From Amaranthus tricolor (Eukaryota > Streptophyta > Magnoliopsida > Caryophyllales > Amaranthaceae): a stretch of 64,000 bases of DNA. Shown piece after piece: positions 23,901-34,598 of this stretch. The stretch covers positions 9,710,052 to 9,774,051 of the forward strand of contig NC_080049.1 of the NCBI RefSeq assembly GCF_026212465.1, in the 5' to 3' direction. The notes under the pieces are model-generated. The model did not search any database and was not told the DNA's origin. It was given only the letters and a program-made list of their open reading frames with translations. The position numbers were made by a program, and so were the translations under genes. Position 1 is the first letter of the stretch; the number at the start of each line of letters is the position of its first letter.

Positions 23901-24890
23901 ATGAACTTACTTAAGTGTTAAGATTACCGAATTGTATAAGTGGCAGTAACGTACTTCTGTTAGGATTGAGAATGGTATCTTAATGACTTAAAAATATGGA
24001 ACAGTAAAAGAATATAGTAAAAGTATACAATGGTGTCAATTAATTATAAGTTCGTACTTAAACTATTATTTTGTAAATGTAGCGTATATTTTTTGTATTT
24101 TAAGCTGGATGGGAAGCTATGCTCGGCATTAAGCACTGACCGATTCAATCGGCTGTCATCCGTATCATGGCTGGTAGCATTTTGTAGGATTTAATTTCAG
24201 GTTTCGATCCAGGCCGCAGCATTTACTATTTATCGAGAACTTAGCTGCTTTTATTGATGACTTGATGATGATGTATATTTTTTTCATTTTGAGCAAACAA
24301 TATTTCTTATCAGATGTAATATTTTACTTTTGTTTTAAACAGTTTCAGTTTTTATGATTTAAAGTTTTTAACAGTTCGGCATATTAAACATTATTATAAA
24401 TGTTAATTATGTATCGAGATTGCCGATCCTATTACACTATCTCATGTCACTGCAATAGCATTACACAGTAGAGCATATGAAATTTTGGCACCATGGTTCT
24501 TGGCAATGGAATTTAGAATGGAGAAGAGAACTTTTCTGTTGGGAGTTAGATGTGCTACAAGAACTAATGGCTATCCTGGATAGTTATAGTCCTCCTATCA
24601 CAAATTCAGATAGATTAAGGAAGTACAATTCAGATGTTGAATTCACAGTAAAAATTTTCTAGTTGCTTCTAACACTTACATGTTTCCTGCAGTTCTTACT
24701 ATAGAGATTGCTGATTTCATTTGGTTGAGGAGCGCACCTCCACGTGCTCAATTGAATGTCTGGTTACTTGCACAAGGAAAGTTTAAAACTGGCAATCATC
24801 TCCTTAGATTGAATATTATATCACTAGAGGCTGCAATGTTTTTCACTTGTTATAAGGTGTGCAGTGGCGAAAGTGGAACAAAATTTTAGA
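20901..24890 (+). pseudogene. L1-type LINE 3' fragment, split by an LTR insertion
   Basis: Left part (about 20,901-21,066) translates with NWVWDVIRKNFHVTVGNGS and a WCY-type motif, as in the region after the reverse transcriptase of plant L1 elements. Right part (24,442-24,890) continues with WHHGSWQWNLEWRRELFCWE and then IWLRSAPPRAQLNVWLLAQG, the zf-RVT domain. The two parts join at the CTATC target duplication of the solo LTR. Upstream catalytic domains are absent, and stops and frame changes occur. Confidence 0.72.
21067..24436 (+). mobile_element. Solo LTR, about 3.37 kb
   Basis: It begins TGTAATAGACTC and ends CCTATTACA, so the termini are TG...CA with an 8-bp inverted repeat TGTAATAG/CTATTACA. 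CTATC is duplicated on both sides (21,062-21,066 and 24,437-24,441). A 5-bp duplication and TG...CA ends identify an LTR-retrotransposon remnant. The absence of coding sequence, primer-binding site or polypurine tract inside argues for a solo LTR left by recombination. A locally GC-richer portion lies at 23,600-24,200. LTR length suggests Ty3-gypsy, which is inferred. Confidence 0.85.
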
Positions 24891-25484
24891 AGGGGCGGAA
24901 TTAACAAAGAAAAAATTGAATGAAATCAAAATATAGTCAATTAATACAACAAAAAATTATAACATAAATTTTGAATCAAAGTATAGCTCAATGCTATTTT
25001 AGCACTTTAAAATTGTCTATAATATCATTGACACTATATAGCTTTGCTATTTGTCTCTAAATGCATATTACTAAACTATTAGCAAGAAAATTATCGTCCA
25101 TTTTGTTATGAAATCTTGTCTTTTAGTATCTTCATAATTGATTGTTTTATTGTATGAGTTTTCACTGATTCATACATTTACTTATTCAAACTAATTATTA
25201 AATAAAGATAAGAAAATTCAATTAAAATCCTTTCAAAAAAAAAAAAATTCAATTAAAAATACAAAACAAACCTTTATCCTTCAATTGTGGATGGTAAGCT
25301 TAATTTTTCTTTTGTCGATTTCTCCCCATCTCTTTCTTCTTTTTTTTCGTTTTTTTAAGTTATTAAATGATAATTTCATTCGTAATTTGATAATCTTTTA
25401 TTACTTATAAGATTTTTTTTTTGTTCAATTATTCTCTTGCTTTAATTGTGTTGCTTTTATTTATTGGGCTAAAATTATAAAAAA
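24857..25484. other. AT-rich segment with a possible transposon end
   Basis: Immediately after the LINE homology comes CAGTGGCGAAAGTGG, followed by AAGGGGCGGAATTAAC. This resembles a terminal motif common on plant DNA transposons, but no partner end was found before the mariner element starts. The remainder is AT-rich. Confidence 0.3.
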
Positions 25485-26181
25485 TAATCCCTCCTATTCT
25501 TTATAATTAGGACATTTGGGTTGGGCACGGATATTAAGAGTAGGATGGGGTCCACCAAAAAAGGTGATAGTTAGGTATTTAAGTGATTTTATTAATTGTT
25601 AACGATTTACTTTTTTTGTTAAATAAAGTAGATAGAATTGAATTTTGGTGGGAAAATTGGATTTCACATTTTCCATAAAATTGATTTACAATAATGCATT
25701 TTTGGGTTGTTTCAATTAACAAAGCATAAAAGTACTTAAATTACAAAAAATTACATAAACTAAATTACACATTATAAATTGAAAAAATAAACTAAGTCTT
25801 CAATTGTTCCTTGATTTTCTTCAACGTTTTTTGAACGGCTGTCGAAAACGAACAACCCTCTTGCCATATGCGCATGCGGATATTAAATCTTTCATTGATT
25901 TCAGATTTTAGAAACGACAAACACGGTATGCGTTTAGTGTTCCAAATTGATTAAATTAGCTATGAAAAAAATGAACATTTTAACTTTGAAACAAAGCCAT
26001 CAAATACTGGAATCAGCCATGATACAAAGAACACAGCAAGTCAGTAACATCATACACAAAGAGGCGCCAATTCCACACAGGAAGCAAGAGTAAACAAAAA
26101 CCCAAAAATTTTAGATTGGCGCCAAGTAAGAGAACAGAACCACCAATCAACAAAATTCAGAGGCGCCATTTACAAACCAGA

Positions 26182-26262
26182 CAGCAGCTATATAAGGAGA
26201 GCATTAAATAAAGAATAGATCATCACTAATTAATTTCCACCAACCAAAATTCAACTACAACC
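26182..26262 (+). promoter_or_regulatory. Candidate core promoter and leader of the mariner transposase
   Basis: An AGCTATATAAGGAG TATA-like sequence near 26,188-26,200 lies about 65-75 bp before an ATG in ACCATGG context at 26,263. Placement is consistent with a core promoter. No direct evidence of transcription. Confidence 0.5.
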
Positions 26263-27630
26263 ATGGTAAAAACAAAAGACCTAGATAATTTTAGTAGGAA
26301 GTAAATAATGCATGAACTTTTATTGTAAGTCAACAGTAAAAGGAAGCCAACACACGGGGTCATCAATGACATGGCAAAGAAGTACGGTGTGAATAGGAAG
26401 ACAACAGGAAGGATATGAGGACAGATAAAGGACCAACAACAACAGAATCAATTTCCAATAAATGTCAACAGTAAGAAGAAAGGGAAGAAGTTAAGGACTG
26501 CGATTCCCTTTGATGAGACAAAGTTCAAAGGACTTGAAAAAGCGAAAAAGACAAGTCAAACCGCAGTTGCAAGGGCCCTGGGGGGTAGCAAAAGCATAGT
26601 TTGGAGATGAAAAAAGAAGAAGTATATTCGAAAGCACAACAATGCAATCAAAACATTGCTTAATGACAAAAATAAATTCGACAGGTTAATTTTTTGTCTT
26701 ACAAGTTGCATTTTAGATGAGCACACAAGCAGTTTCAAGTTTAATGACATGTCAAATGTAGTGCATATAGATGAAAAGTTGTTTTAACTCACTAGGACAC
26801 AACAGACATATTATCTCACACCTGGAGAGGTAGAGTCACATAGAGAAATCCAATCAAAACGATATATGCCTAAGATCAAGTTTATATGTGCTTTTGCTAG
26901 ACCAATCTTTTCTAATGAAGGTGAGCTGATCTTTGATGGAAAGATAGGCATATTTCCTTTTACACAAGAAGTGTCAACACAAAGAAGTTCAAAAAACAGG
27001 AAGAGAGAAGAGCTAGAGACCAAACCCATACAATCAATCACTAAAAATCACACGACAGATATGATTGTGCACAAGATACTACCAGCAACTAGAAGTAAAT
27101 GGCCAGCACGTTTAAGCAAAACGATATACATTCAACAGGACAATGCTAATCCACACATTTTTGATGATGACATAGTGTTTAGAGACGCAACAACACTTGA
27201 TGGATTTAGTTTCCACTTACTGCAACAACCTCCTAACTCACCAGATATAAATGTATTAGACTTAGGATTTTTTAGACCAATACAAGCATTGCAACATCAA
27301 AAATCAACATACAATTATGCACAATTGGTTAAGGCAGTGAATGCAGCATTTGAGAGTCTACAACCAAATGCATTAAAGTTGGTATGGATCATTTTACAAG
27401 CATGTAAAGTTGATGTTATTAAGAACTTAGGTGGTATAGATTATCACATTCCACACATGAACAAAACAAAGCTTGCAAGGGAAGGGAGACTTCCACAGTG
27501 TTTGGGGGTACGAAGGAAAATTATTTACGAGGCACTTCGTTATTTGGACACAAAGGTGGATCAAGGTACATTTGAGGTCATCTTATTTTACCTGGGAATC
27601 AAAGATGAACAATTTTTTCATCAACAATAG
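26263..27630 (+). pseudogene. Mariner-like transposase, DD39D type, nonsense-riddled
   Basis: From the ATG at 26,263 a single frame of 456 codons runs to TAG at 27,628 with no indel. It is interrupted by TAA 26,302, TAA 26,326, TGA 26,416, TGA 26,608 and TAA 26,785. The N-terminal half has the helix-turn-helix region (GVINDMAKKYGVNRKT; SQTAVARALGGS). The first catalytic Asp is in HIDEK (about 26,764). The second is in QQDNANPHI, and the third is in SPDINVLDLG with 39 residues between them, the plant MLE spacing. Only the 254-codon C-terminal part (26,866-27,630) is open. Most stops can be explained by single C-to-T or G-to-A changes. The protein is not functional from this copy. Confidence 0.92.
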
Positions 27631-27831
27631 TTAACAACAGCACCGAGAGAAACACCAGCAACAACAGAAACAACAGCACCAACAAAAACAACAACACCAA
27701 CAGAAATACCAGCAACTATAGCAACACCAGCACCAACAGAAACAACACCAACAACAGAGGAAACAACAACAACAAAAACAACACCAACAACAGAGAAAAC
27801 AGCAACAACTGAACCAACAACAGTAGCATGA
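27631..27831 (+). repeat. ACA/CCA-rich low-complexity tail in frame with the mariner transposase
   Basis: Directly after the TAG, the same frame continues for about 66 codons of Thr/Pro/Ala/Glu low complexity (TTEKTATTEPTT-like) until TGA at 27,829. The DNA is a degenerate CAACA/CCAACA repeat. It may be a C-terminal extension lost through a CAG-to-TAG change, or simple-sequence expansion in the 3' untranslated region. The antisense Cys-rich frame is an artefact. Confidence 0.7.
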
Positions 27832-28299
27832 ACACAAGTAGCATGTATATATGACAGAGATGAGTATACTTTTGGGTTACATGTTTATACTCACTTTTGA
27901 GTGAAACTTTGTTAGGTAAATGTTTAGGAATAAACTAGTAACAACAAAAAAATCATCAAGTTGTTTAACCATAACCATTTAAATGAAAATGGCAGCTTCA
28001 ACAGTTTATTGATGGCTTCAAAAAGAAAATTGAAAAAATTAATCTTAGAGAACAAAATGTTCTCATCATAGATCCCCTATAAACCACAGTAATTTCCTCC
28101 TGAATCTAGTAAGAACATAGCTTTCTAAACATGATGTTTGGTGGCTTATGAACTGAAAATCCTAGATTGGTGGCAAAATAAGTTGATATAGGGTTTTTGT
28201 AGCTATAATCAAATGTTTACCCTAAAAAAATCATAGAGAAAAAAAAATCAGAACACCAACACAGACATGTATACCATAAAAAACACATACACAAAATCA

Positions 28300-28635
28300 T
28301 CATAAGTCAAAAAGGAAAGATGTATCCATATGAGAGAATGATCCTCCAACATCAAAATCAGACACCAAATCATCATCATCCAGTGATTCTTCATCTGAGG
28401 AAGGGAACAAGTTCTCAATATAAAGATCTTGCAGATCTAGTTGTAAATCAAACAAAACCCCAATTTCTTCATTCTCAGATGTTAAAGTTCTTCCTCAATT
28501 AGGATCCGTTTCAACAGAGCTCATAGGAGATGGAGGAGCTCGATCGTAGAAGTCAAACCAAGGATTAGGAGGACCAACTAAATCACTGTCTTGGGATGAA
28601 GACAACCAAGTAAGATAAGAACTTGGTGACTCCAT
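28300..28635 (-). pseudogene. Second, opposite-strand ORF inside the mariner element (111 codons, one stop)
   Basis: From an ATG at 28,635 the frame reads MESPSSYLTWLSSSQDSDL and later NPWFDFYDRAPPSPMSS. It meets TGA at 28,497-28,495, then stays open for about 64 codons: acidic, with LFPSSDEESLDDDD and a final TSFLFDL before TGA at 28,302-28,300. No family recognised. The protein would be small, acidic and Ser/Pro-rich without membrane segments. It converges on the transposase gene. The Asp/Ser bias, ATG position and gene-like leader argue against chance. It may be a captured host-gene 5' end or an element-specific gene. The internal stop suggests decay like that of the transposase. Confidence 0.5.
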
Positions 28636-28850
28636 ATTCGAAAAAACCCCAAACGTATTAGGGTTTCAATCGAACACCAAAAAGAGAGAAGAGAGGGGGG
28701 AAGGGAGATGTTGAAGGAAATGAAGATGAAGATGAAGATAAAGGACGATAATCAGTAACAATGGGGATGAAGAAGGAAGATGAAGATGAAGGAGGACGAT
28801 GAAGATGAAGAAAAGAGAGAGAGTTAGGGATTATGTAATTAATCAGTTTG
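28636..28850 (-). promoter_or_regulatory. Pyrimidine-rich leader with telo-box upstream of the minus-strand ORF
   Basis: Read on the minus strand, this is a CT-rich stretch (CTTCATCTTCATCGTCCTCC and similar) followed by AAACCCTAATA about 20 bases before the ATG. CT-rich leaders and AAACCCTA telo-boxes near transcription starts are common in plant housekeeping genes. This supports a gene-derived 5' region, but transcription is unproven. Confidence 0.5.
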
Positions 28851-29002
28851 GGTAAGTAGAGTAAGCGGAGGTATTTTCGTAATTACGTGTGTTAACTAAG
28901 GGCATTTAGGTTAAAAAATCAGTGCCAAAAAATGAAATGGGACAATTAGGGTGAATTTGCCAACTAAGGAAATGTCCCAATTAAAAAGAATAGGAGGGAG
29001 TA

Positions 29003-31639
29003 TCAAATGATGGTTGTATATTAAAGGCATTTAGGTTAAAAAATCTACAAGTGTCTTTAAGTTGGAAGAAGAGTAAGAAGATTCATACTTCATAGCTTTG
29101 TAATCGGTGTATTTTCTTATATGCTCAAGGGTGTAATTTTAGTTTCTTAAGGTGTATTGAATATGGGATACTCATCTTTTGTATCTTAGGCATTTGATTG
29201 CATAGCACTTCTCACTTTTGATTGCTTTTTCCCTATAGGGTTTTTTATGCTGGAGATTGTTCCATTTGTTTTATTTGCCTTTTATTATTAATAAAATAAA
29301 TATTTATAAAATTTTTTTTGTGGAAACTTAATAATGGTAATAAACGTGATCAATTACCTTTTGTGTTTGAAATGAACAATAAAATTAAAAATACTTGGCC
29401 AAGTAGCAAGCTTTTTGGGATAATAATTATACAAAAGTTATTTGTGATTAATTGGAAATTTTCTTCAGAAATGGCATACATTCATTTCCTAAGAATTGGC
29501 ATAAACTATATATCACTTAAAAGATGTACAGACCAAGGGTGGTGAACAAGTGCTTTATGTGCAAGTTCACGAACGAGCTCCGTTAGTCTAAGTGTCAAAT
29601 TACTTATGTGTGATGGTGACTACGCAATGACTCTAGCCAAGGCATGTCATGTTGTGAGCAAAAACAAGGTTGCAAAGGAGTTGAGTGTGTTGATGGTGGA
29701 GCTTCAAGAGAGCAACACAAGAGGGTCTTCGGTGTGTCATGATGATGGTGCAACGAACAACAAGAATATAGTGAAAAGGGTTGCATTAGGTAAGGCAATG
29801 GAGGTCTTGATCAATGCAAGAAGGTGCACTAAATGAGCCTTGGAACATGCCTTGAACAAGGCAAGGCAAGGGGATAGTTGTATCGGACGAGGCAATGGCA
29901 CAAAGAAAACAGTGCACGTGTAACAATAGATACTTGTTTTAGTGAGCAAGGGGCTCGTTCGAGCACTCCATCAGGAAGCGAAAAAGTCGCTTTTTAAGTT
30001 TCGGTTTTCCTTGGGCATTGAAGAGTTTATAAGTTATAGTTGATTATATAATGTTGTAAATTCCTTATTTAAAGTCTTAAGACTTCATTAGAATCATTAT
30101 GTGAGAGGCTAATACAAAGAGAGTAACTAGGATTTGAGTGACCGAGAGAGTTTATTTCTTCATTGTATTAGATTGAGGGTGATCCATCAAAGAACGGATT
30201 GAGAGCATGCTATCAAGGGTGTTAGGGTTTAATTCATTGATGTATTGTTGAATTCATTCAATAATATTAAACATTTGTTGAGGGGAAGGTATCTAAAATA
30301 CCTTATAAACTTGTGTGTGATGTTTGTCATCTCTATTGTTTATATTATGTTTTTCATCATCTTCTACATTCCTTTTTACCATTGTTGGGTCTATGTGTCT
30401 TCTCTTTTAAGCTCCCTTGTCATACACTTGACATTTGGAAATTGTTAGAGAATAAAATATCCTTTTTATAAAATAACAAATCTACCCTTAGTCAAAAGTC
30501 ATGGTTAAGGTCAAATGAGATTCGCTATCCTTTCTTAAAAGCCATATACATGACTTAATAACTTCCTGCTACCCATCAAGTCAAAACTCTAGAATAGCAA
30601 AAATCCTAATTTTGCACTTTTCTTCATTATTCCCAGTTTTTTCCACTATTTCTATGTTTCTCCAATATTTTGACTCTTATTAAATCATTACTCAGAAAAC
30701 TACCATTCACCTGATAAATTACTCACTCACTCCCACTTTTAAGGATTTAACTCCTATGAAACCTTATAGTAGATAAATATAAAGAGCTCCTCTTATCGAC
30801 ATAAAAGGGTTACACAATTCTTCTTTACAAAATAATCAGTCTAATTTTCTTATCATTGTTCTCGGTCAAACTTAAACATCGAGAGGCATTCTGGAAAATC
30901 AACCACCAAACTAATCTTTATTTGTGGTTCCAGGTTACCATTTTTAGGCTATTGAATTACTGTTCATCTTTAATTTATCACGTTGTTTCGGCAATGAAAC
31001 GAGGAAGTGCAAAAGACACTTAAAATACCTGGAGATAGGTGTAATCGGGTACAACTATCAATATGCTGAAAGTGTTTATGATCCTTCCGCTGATGAGACC
31101 TCAAATCCTGCAATACAACGTTAGTCTTGTCGGGGGCTGATCTCCCGGAAAACCCCTCCGACGCTCAAGTCAGATCGGGAAAACGAAAGTAATGAATATA
31201 TGATAATTAATGAATGTGTTATATTGAATGAATACAAGATTAACGGATTGTAAGATTAGTTCAGATCAATTGAAGGATAGTTGATCAAGAATATAGATTG
31301 TATGTAGGAGGGTGAATATTTATTGTGGTGTAACGATACCAATATAAAAGCTTAGTCCGGTGCAAATGATGTACGCGACATGTATTTATAATGGTAGAAT
31401 GGAGGTTGGATGGTGAATTAATGTGGGAATCATGGGTATGATGGGTGAGTGGTAGGTTATGATGAGTAGTGGGTAGTTATTTTAAGAAGTTATTGAACCG
31501 AGTTGGGTGGTTAGGGTTTGACTAAATAAATTACGGGTTTATTTATTTGACCCCATAACACACGTATTTAAATATTTTCAGCTACATTACACAAAATTAA
31601 GAATATTTCCTAATATACTCGTAATGGACGAAAGGATTA
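29003..31639. other. Unassigned spacer with LTR-like pieces
   Basis: No intact gene. A 76-codon frame at 29,606-29,836 (MCDGDYAMTLAKACHVVSKN...) has no recognised relatives. Around 30,030-30,290 the sequence resembles the 3' part of an LTR/leader. At 31,120-31,400 a minus-oriented LTR-like piece has a CTTGTCGGGGGCTGATCTCC block and a TTATAAATA box near 31,385. Boundaries could not be fixed. Confidence 0.35.
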
Positions 31640-32225
31640 AGAATCTTTTAAAATATGAAGAACCTTTAAATTGTTTACTTGTAAGCAGTAATTGATCATT
31701 CTGAAACTGTAACCACTTTAAGATCTAAGTGATTTATTTAAGGATATTATTAGTAATTTCTTTAAGACTATAAGTGATCACTTTAATGTTAACAACAACC
31801 TTAAAATGTCTATTTGTAAACAATAAGTAATTACTTTAAGAATCTAAGTGATCATTTTTAAGGTTATAAGTGGTCACTTTAAAGATGTTAGTGATCACTT
31901 TAAAGTTACAAATAACAACCTTTAAATTGTTCTTGTAAGCAATATGTGCGTATTTTAAAACTCTAAGTGATCATTTTAACATTTTAAGTATCAATTTAAA
32001 GATATTAGTGAATACTTTAAGGTTGTTAGTAATCACTTTAAAATTATAAATGATTACTTTAACATTATAAGTGTTAGTCTAAGGTTACAAGAGTGGTCAT
32101 TTTAAGATTATAATTGGTCATTTAACATTGTGTATGATTAGTCTCAGGTTATAAGTGATTACTTTTAGGTTATAATTGGTTACTTTAAGATTATAAGTGA
32201 TTATTTACAGTTTTATATAGAGCCC
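31640..32225. repeat. Degenerate AAGTGATCACTTTAAGG repeat array
   Basis: More than twenty imperfect copies of a roughly 20-bp unit, TAAGTGATCACTTTAAGGT, whose core AGTGATCACT is a perfect palindrome. A longer period is superimposed: a TTTAAATTGTT-CTTGTAAGCAAT block recurs at about 31,670, 31,800 and 31,920, giving roughly 120-130-bp higher-order units. No coding potential. Related short pieces occur near 4.06 and 11.84 kb. Confidence 0.85.
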
Positions 32226-33068
32226 TAATACCCATATCATATTAATGTACAAATCACAAGTATTATCATTATCAGCTCAGCGACATACTTCTCTATGCAA
32301 CGAAACACCACATACTTCACAACATAATACTCTAGAATTTAATAAGAAAATATAAAAATTTGGGTTAATTACCGGCTCTTAATTGTGTCAAACTTCACAA
32401 GAGAATAATTGACCATGTTTCGAGTCTTCTTTGGTTCATTGACATTAGTTATTTCCTCGGATGGTGCTTCTTCTTATTTTTCGTTTCAAAATTGATTCCT
32501 ATCTTTATTTCTATCTTTTTACGGTTTCAAAACCTAATTTTTAGGTTTTGTTGTTTTTTTTATTATTTTAAATTTTTTCTTTCAAAATAGTTTAACACTT
32601 TTATTTGTTAACTTTCAATTTTTTATAATCTTAATGTTGGGCAAACACATTTTAGAACGTCTCACATTGAAATAGTCTTAAAAGATTATTTGTAGTATTT
32701 GAATATTTTTCTTCAAAATCATATATAAGAATTCAAACTATAGAGTTGATTTGTATTAAACCATTATAGTGACTAGTGACTAATAGATGTTTAATAATTT
32801 AGGTAATAATAGAGAATTATGAGTTAGTCTAATGGTTGTGAGCTTTTTTTTTGTTAATCCAGTATGAATTCAATTACCACCATGTACAAAAAGGGGTTAA
32901 TTTTCTTTCATCCATGTGACAAAGATTCAATTTAGTAAAAATAAAGTTAACAATAAAAATATACTTTCTTCACCCTTTAATGTAAAAAAAAGTAAATGAG
33001 CATCTTGATGTTAGATAGTAATACATTCTTTTCTAAATAAATACAAAAATTTTGTTTAATGTAAAACA
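32226..33068. other. AT-rich spacer
   Basis: No feature recognised. Confidence 0.5.

Positions 33069-33114
<46 letters not shown>
33069..33114. repeat. (AAT)n microsatellite
   Basis: About 15 uninterrupted AAT units. Confidence 0.97.
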
Positions 33115-33260
33115 TCTAAAAACTTTCCTCTCTGCTGAGCGATCTTCAGTGCTCCGCCATAGCAGGTAGGAGGAGAGGTCGACCACCGAGAAAGGAAGGC
33201 AAAACGACTTACTACGTGGTGCCTTCACCTCCTTAAATTCATTGTATGAGTTATGCATTA
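33115..33260 (+). pseudogene. Possible L1 ORF1 start fragment
   Basis: AGGAGGAGAGGTCGACCACC translates to RRRGRPP-like residues and parallels GCAGGAGAGGTCGGCCGGCG at the start of the L1 ORF1 at 42.79 kb. Both follow an AAT microsatellite. The similarity fades after about 50 bases and the ATG is lost. Confidence 0.35.
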
Positions 33261-34596
33261 CCATAGTTGGGTTTCAGAATCCAATTGTGTGAAGAGAAAA
33301 AACAAAATGGCAAACCTAAATCCAAATCCGCCAATTCACCCCCAAACTACTTGTTTTGGGGTTGTTTTCGGTGTTCTTTGGTCGACTAGAGCATTATTCT
33401 GGTATTAAAATGAAGGACGTGCCGATATCGAAGACCTAGGTTTGATTTGGGGTTTCTATTCCATATTGTTTTTGTGTTCTATGGGTTCCATTCAAGGAAA
33501 GTTATCTCTCTATATGTGTTGGGTGAATTAATCTAGTGCTAATTGTTTTGTCGAATTGCACAAACTCGAATGATCAAGATGATGATTTTTCGCTAATTTT
33601 GCGTACTTCCAGTATTTGAAATTAAAAAGTTAGTTATGTGCCTTGTGTTGTTTCTATGACTGAATTTACAAGTTTTGTGAGGGATTGTTGTTACTATTAA
33701 TATTCACATGGATAAGATTTTGTTCATGGGGATCCTTGCAGATAGTGGTGGTTGTATTGAAGGCTTGATGTTGTGATGGCTACAAGTGTTGTGGGTTCCT
33801 TGTAGTTCGTAATTCCCCCTCTCCTATCGCTGCAGGAAGCTACTTTGAATTTGGTACCCCTATTAATTTGGGATGGTTTGACAACAATCCCCATTCCAGA
33901 GCTCCAAGTTGATGATAAGTATGGGCTTTGTTTCCTTTTCAACTGATGATTGCAGTTATATTTTTTAGGATAGGCAAAAAATAACAGGCTATGCCTATTC
34001 CCTTAAGATGCTTAAAGGATAATCGCTTCCTTTTGATTAATATGGTAATGTGGTTAACACTTAAAAGATGGTGAAGTTCTTATGAGATTTGAAAGCTACA
34101 AGTATTGATGGCTACTAGGGTTATCGTTGGTCTCTTACTCAAGTTTTGGTAAAGGAATGTTTGTATGAATGCTACCTTAGGTAATACTGCTGCTGTTGAG
34201 GCTGCCGATAGTTGTGGAAACTACTGCCTGCTGCTGGGTAGCTGGTACTATCTAATGATGTTGTTTGTTGGTTGCTTCCAAATGATTCTGCTGATGGTGA
34301 ACTGTTGCTGCTGCTACTGATGATGGCTGTTGCATCCAATGCCTGATGATTTCCTGTTAAAGTTGTTTGTCTTGCCTGCTACCAGCAATGTTGTGTACAT
34401 GCTCTCCTCCATTGTATTGACGAACATTTTGTTCTCTTTAATTTGTAATAGATATTTGTATAGGCGTACCAACTCTAGAAGATAGCTTTTCTTTTGAGGA
34501 GTCCCGGCACTCCATGAGTAGGATGAGGAGCTTTACTGCCTTCTCGCGAAGCTTGGTTATGCTATGGCCCCTAGGTGTTTAACTCTAAGGTATATA
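33261..34596. other. Unassigned spacer
   Basis: Less AT-rich than elsewhere, with CTGCTG-rich stretches at 34,180-34,330, but no sustained protein-like frame or element boundary seen. Confidence 0.4.
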
Positions 34597-34598
34597 TT

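Larger units (their letters stand above)
25487..29000 (+). mobile_element. Mariner-like element (plant MLE), 3.5 kb
   Basis: TA duplications at 25,485-25,486 and 29,001-29,002 flank inverted termini. The left end is ATCCCTCCTATTCTTTATAA. The right end, reverse complemented, is CTCCCTCCTATTCTTTTTAA. The similarity continues into a shared GGACATTT block. Length, TA target and Stowaway-like termini fit full-length plant MLEs. It carries a decayed DD39D transposase on the plus strand and a second, opposite-strand ORF near its right end. Confidence 0.93.

Noticed and set aside
27631..27837. Cysteine-rich antisense ORF resembling a small secreted peptide
   Set aside because: It is the reverse complement of the CAACA/CCAACA low-complexity repeat; Cys and Trp arise only from TGT/TGG in the repeat.
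29606..29836. 76-codon ORF as a possible gag fragment
   Set aside because: No zinc knuckle or gag motif, and neighbouring sequence gives no retrotransposon domain; kept only as an unassigned frame.
30245..30448. Hydrophobic 67-codon ORF
   Set aside because: AT-rich shadow with Phe/Ile/Tyr bias, lacking context or motif.
32977..33264. Minus-strand ORF with poly-Tyr
   Set aside because: Driven by the AAT tract; the flanking part reads better on the plus strand as an L1 ORF1 scrap.
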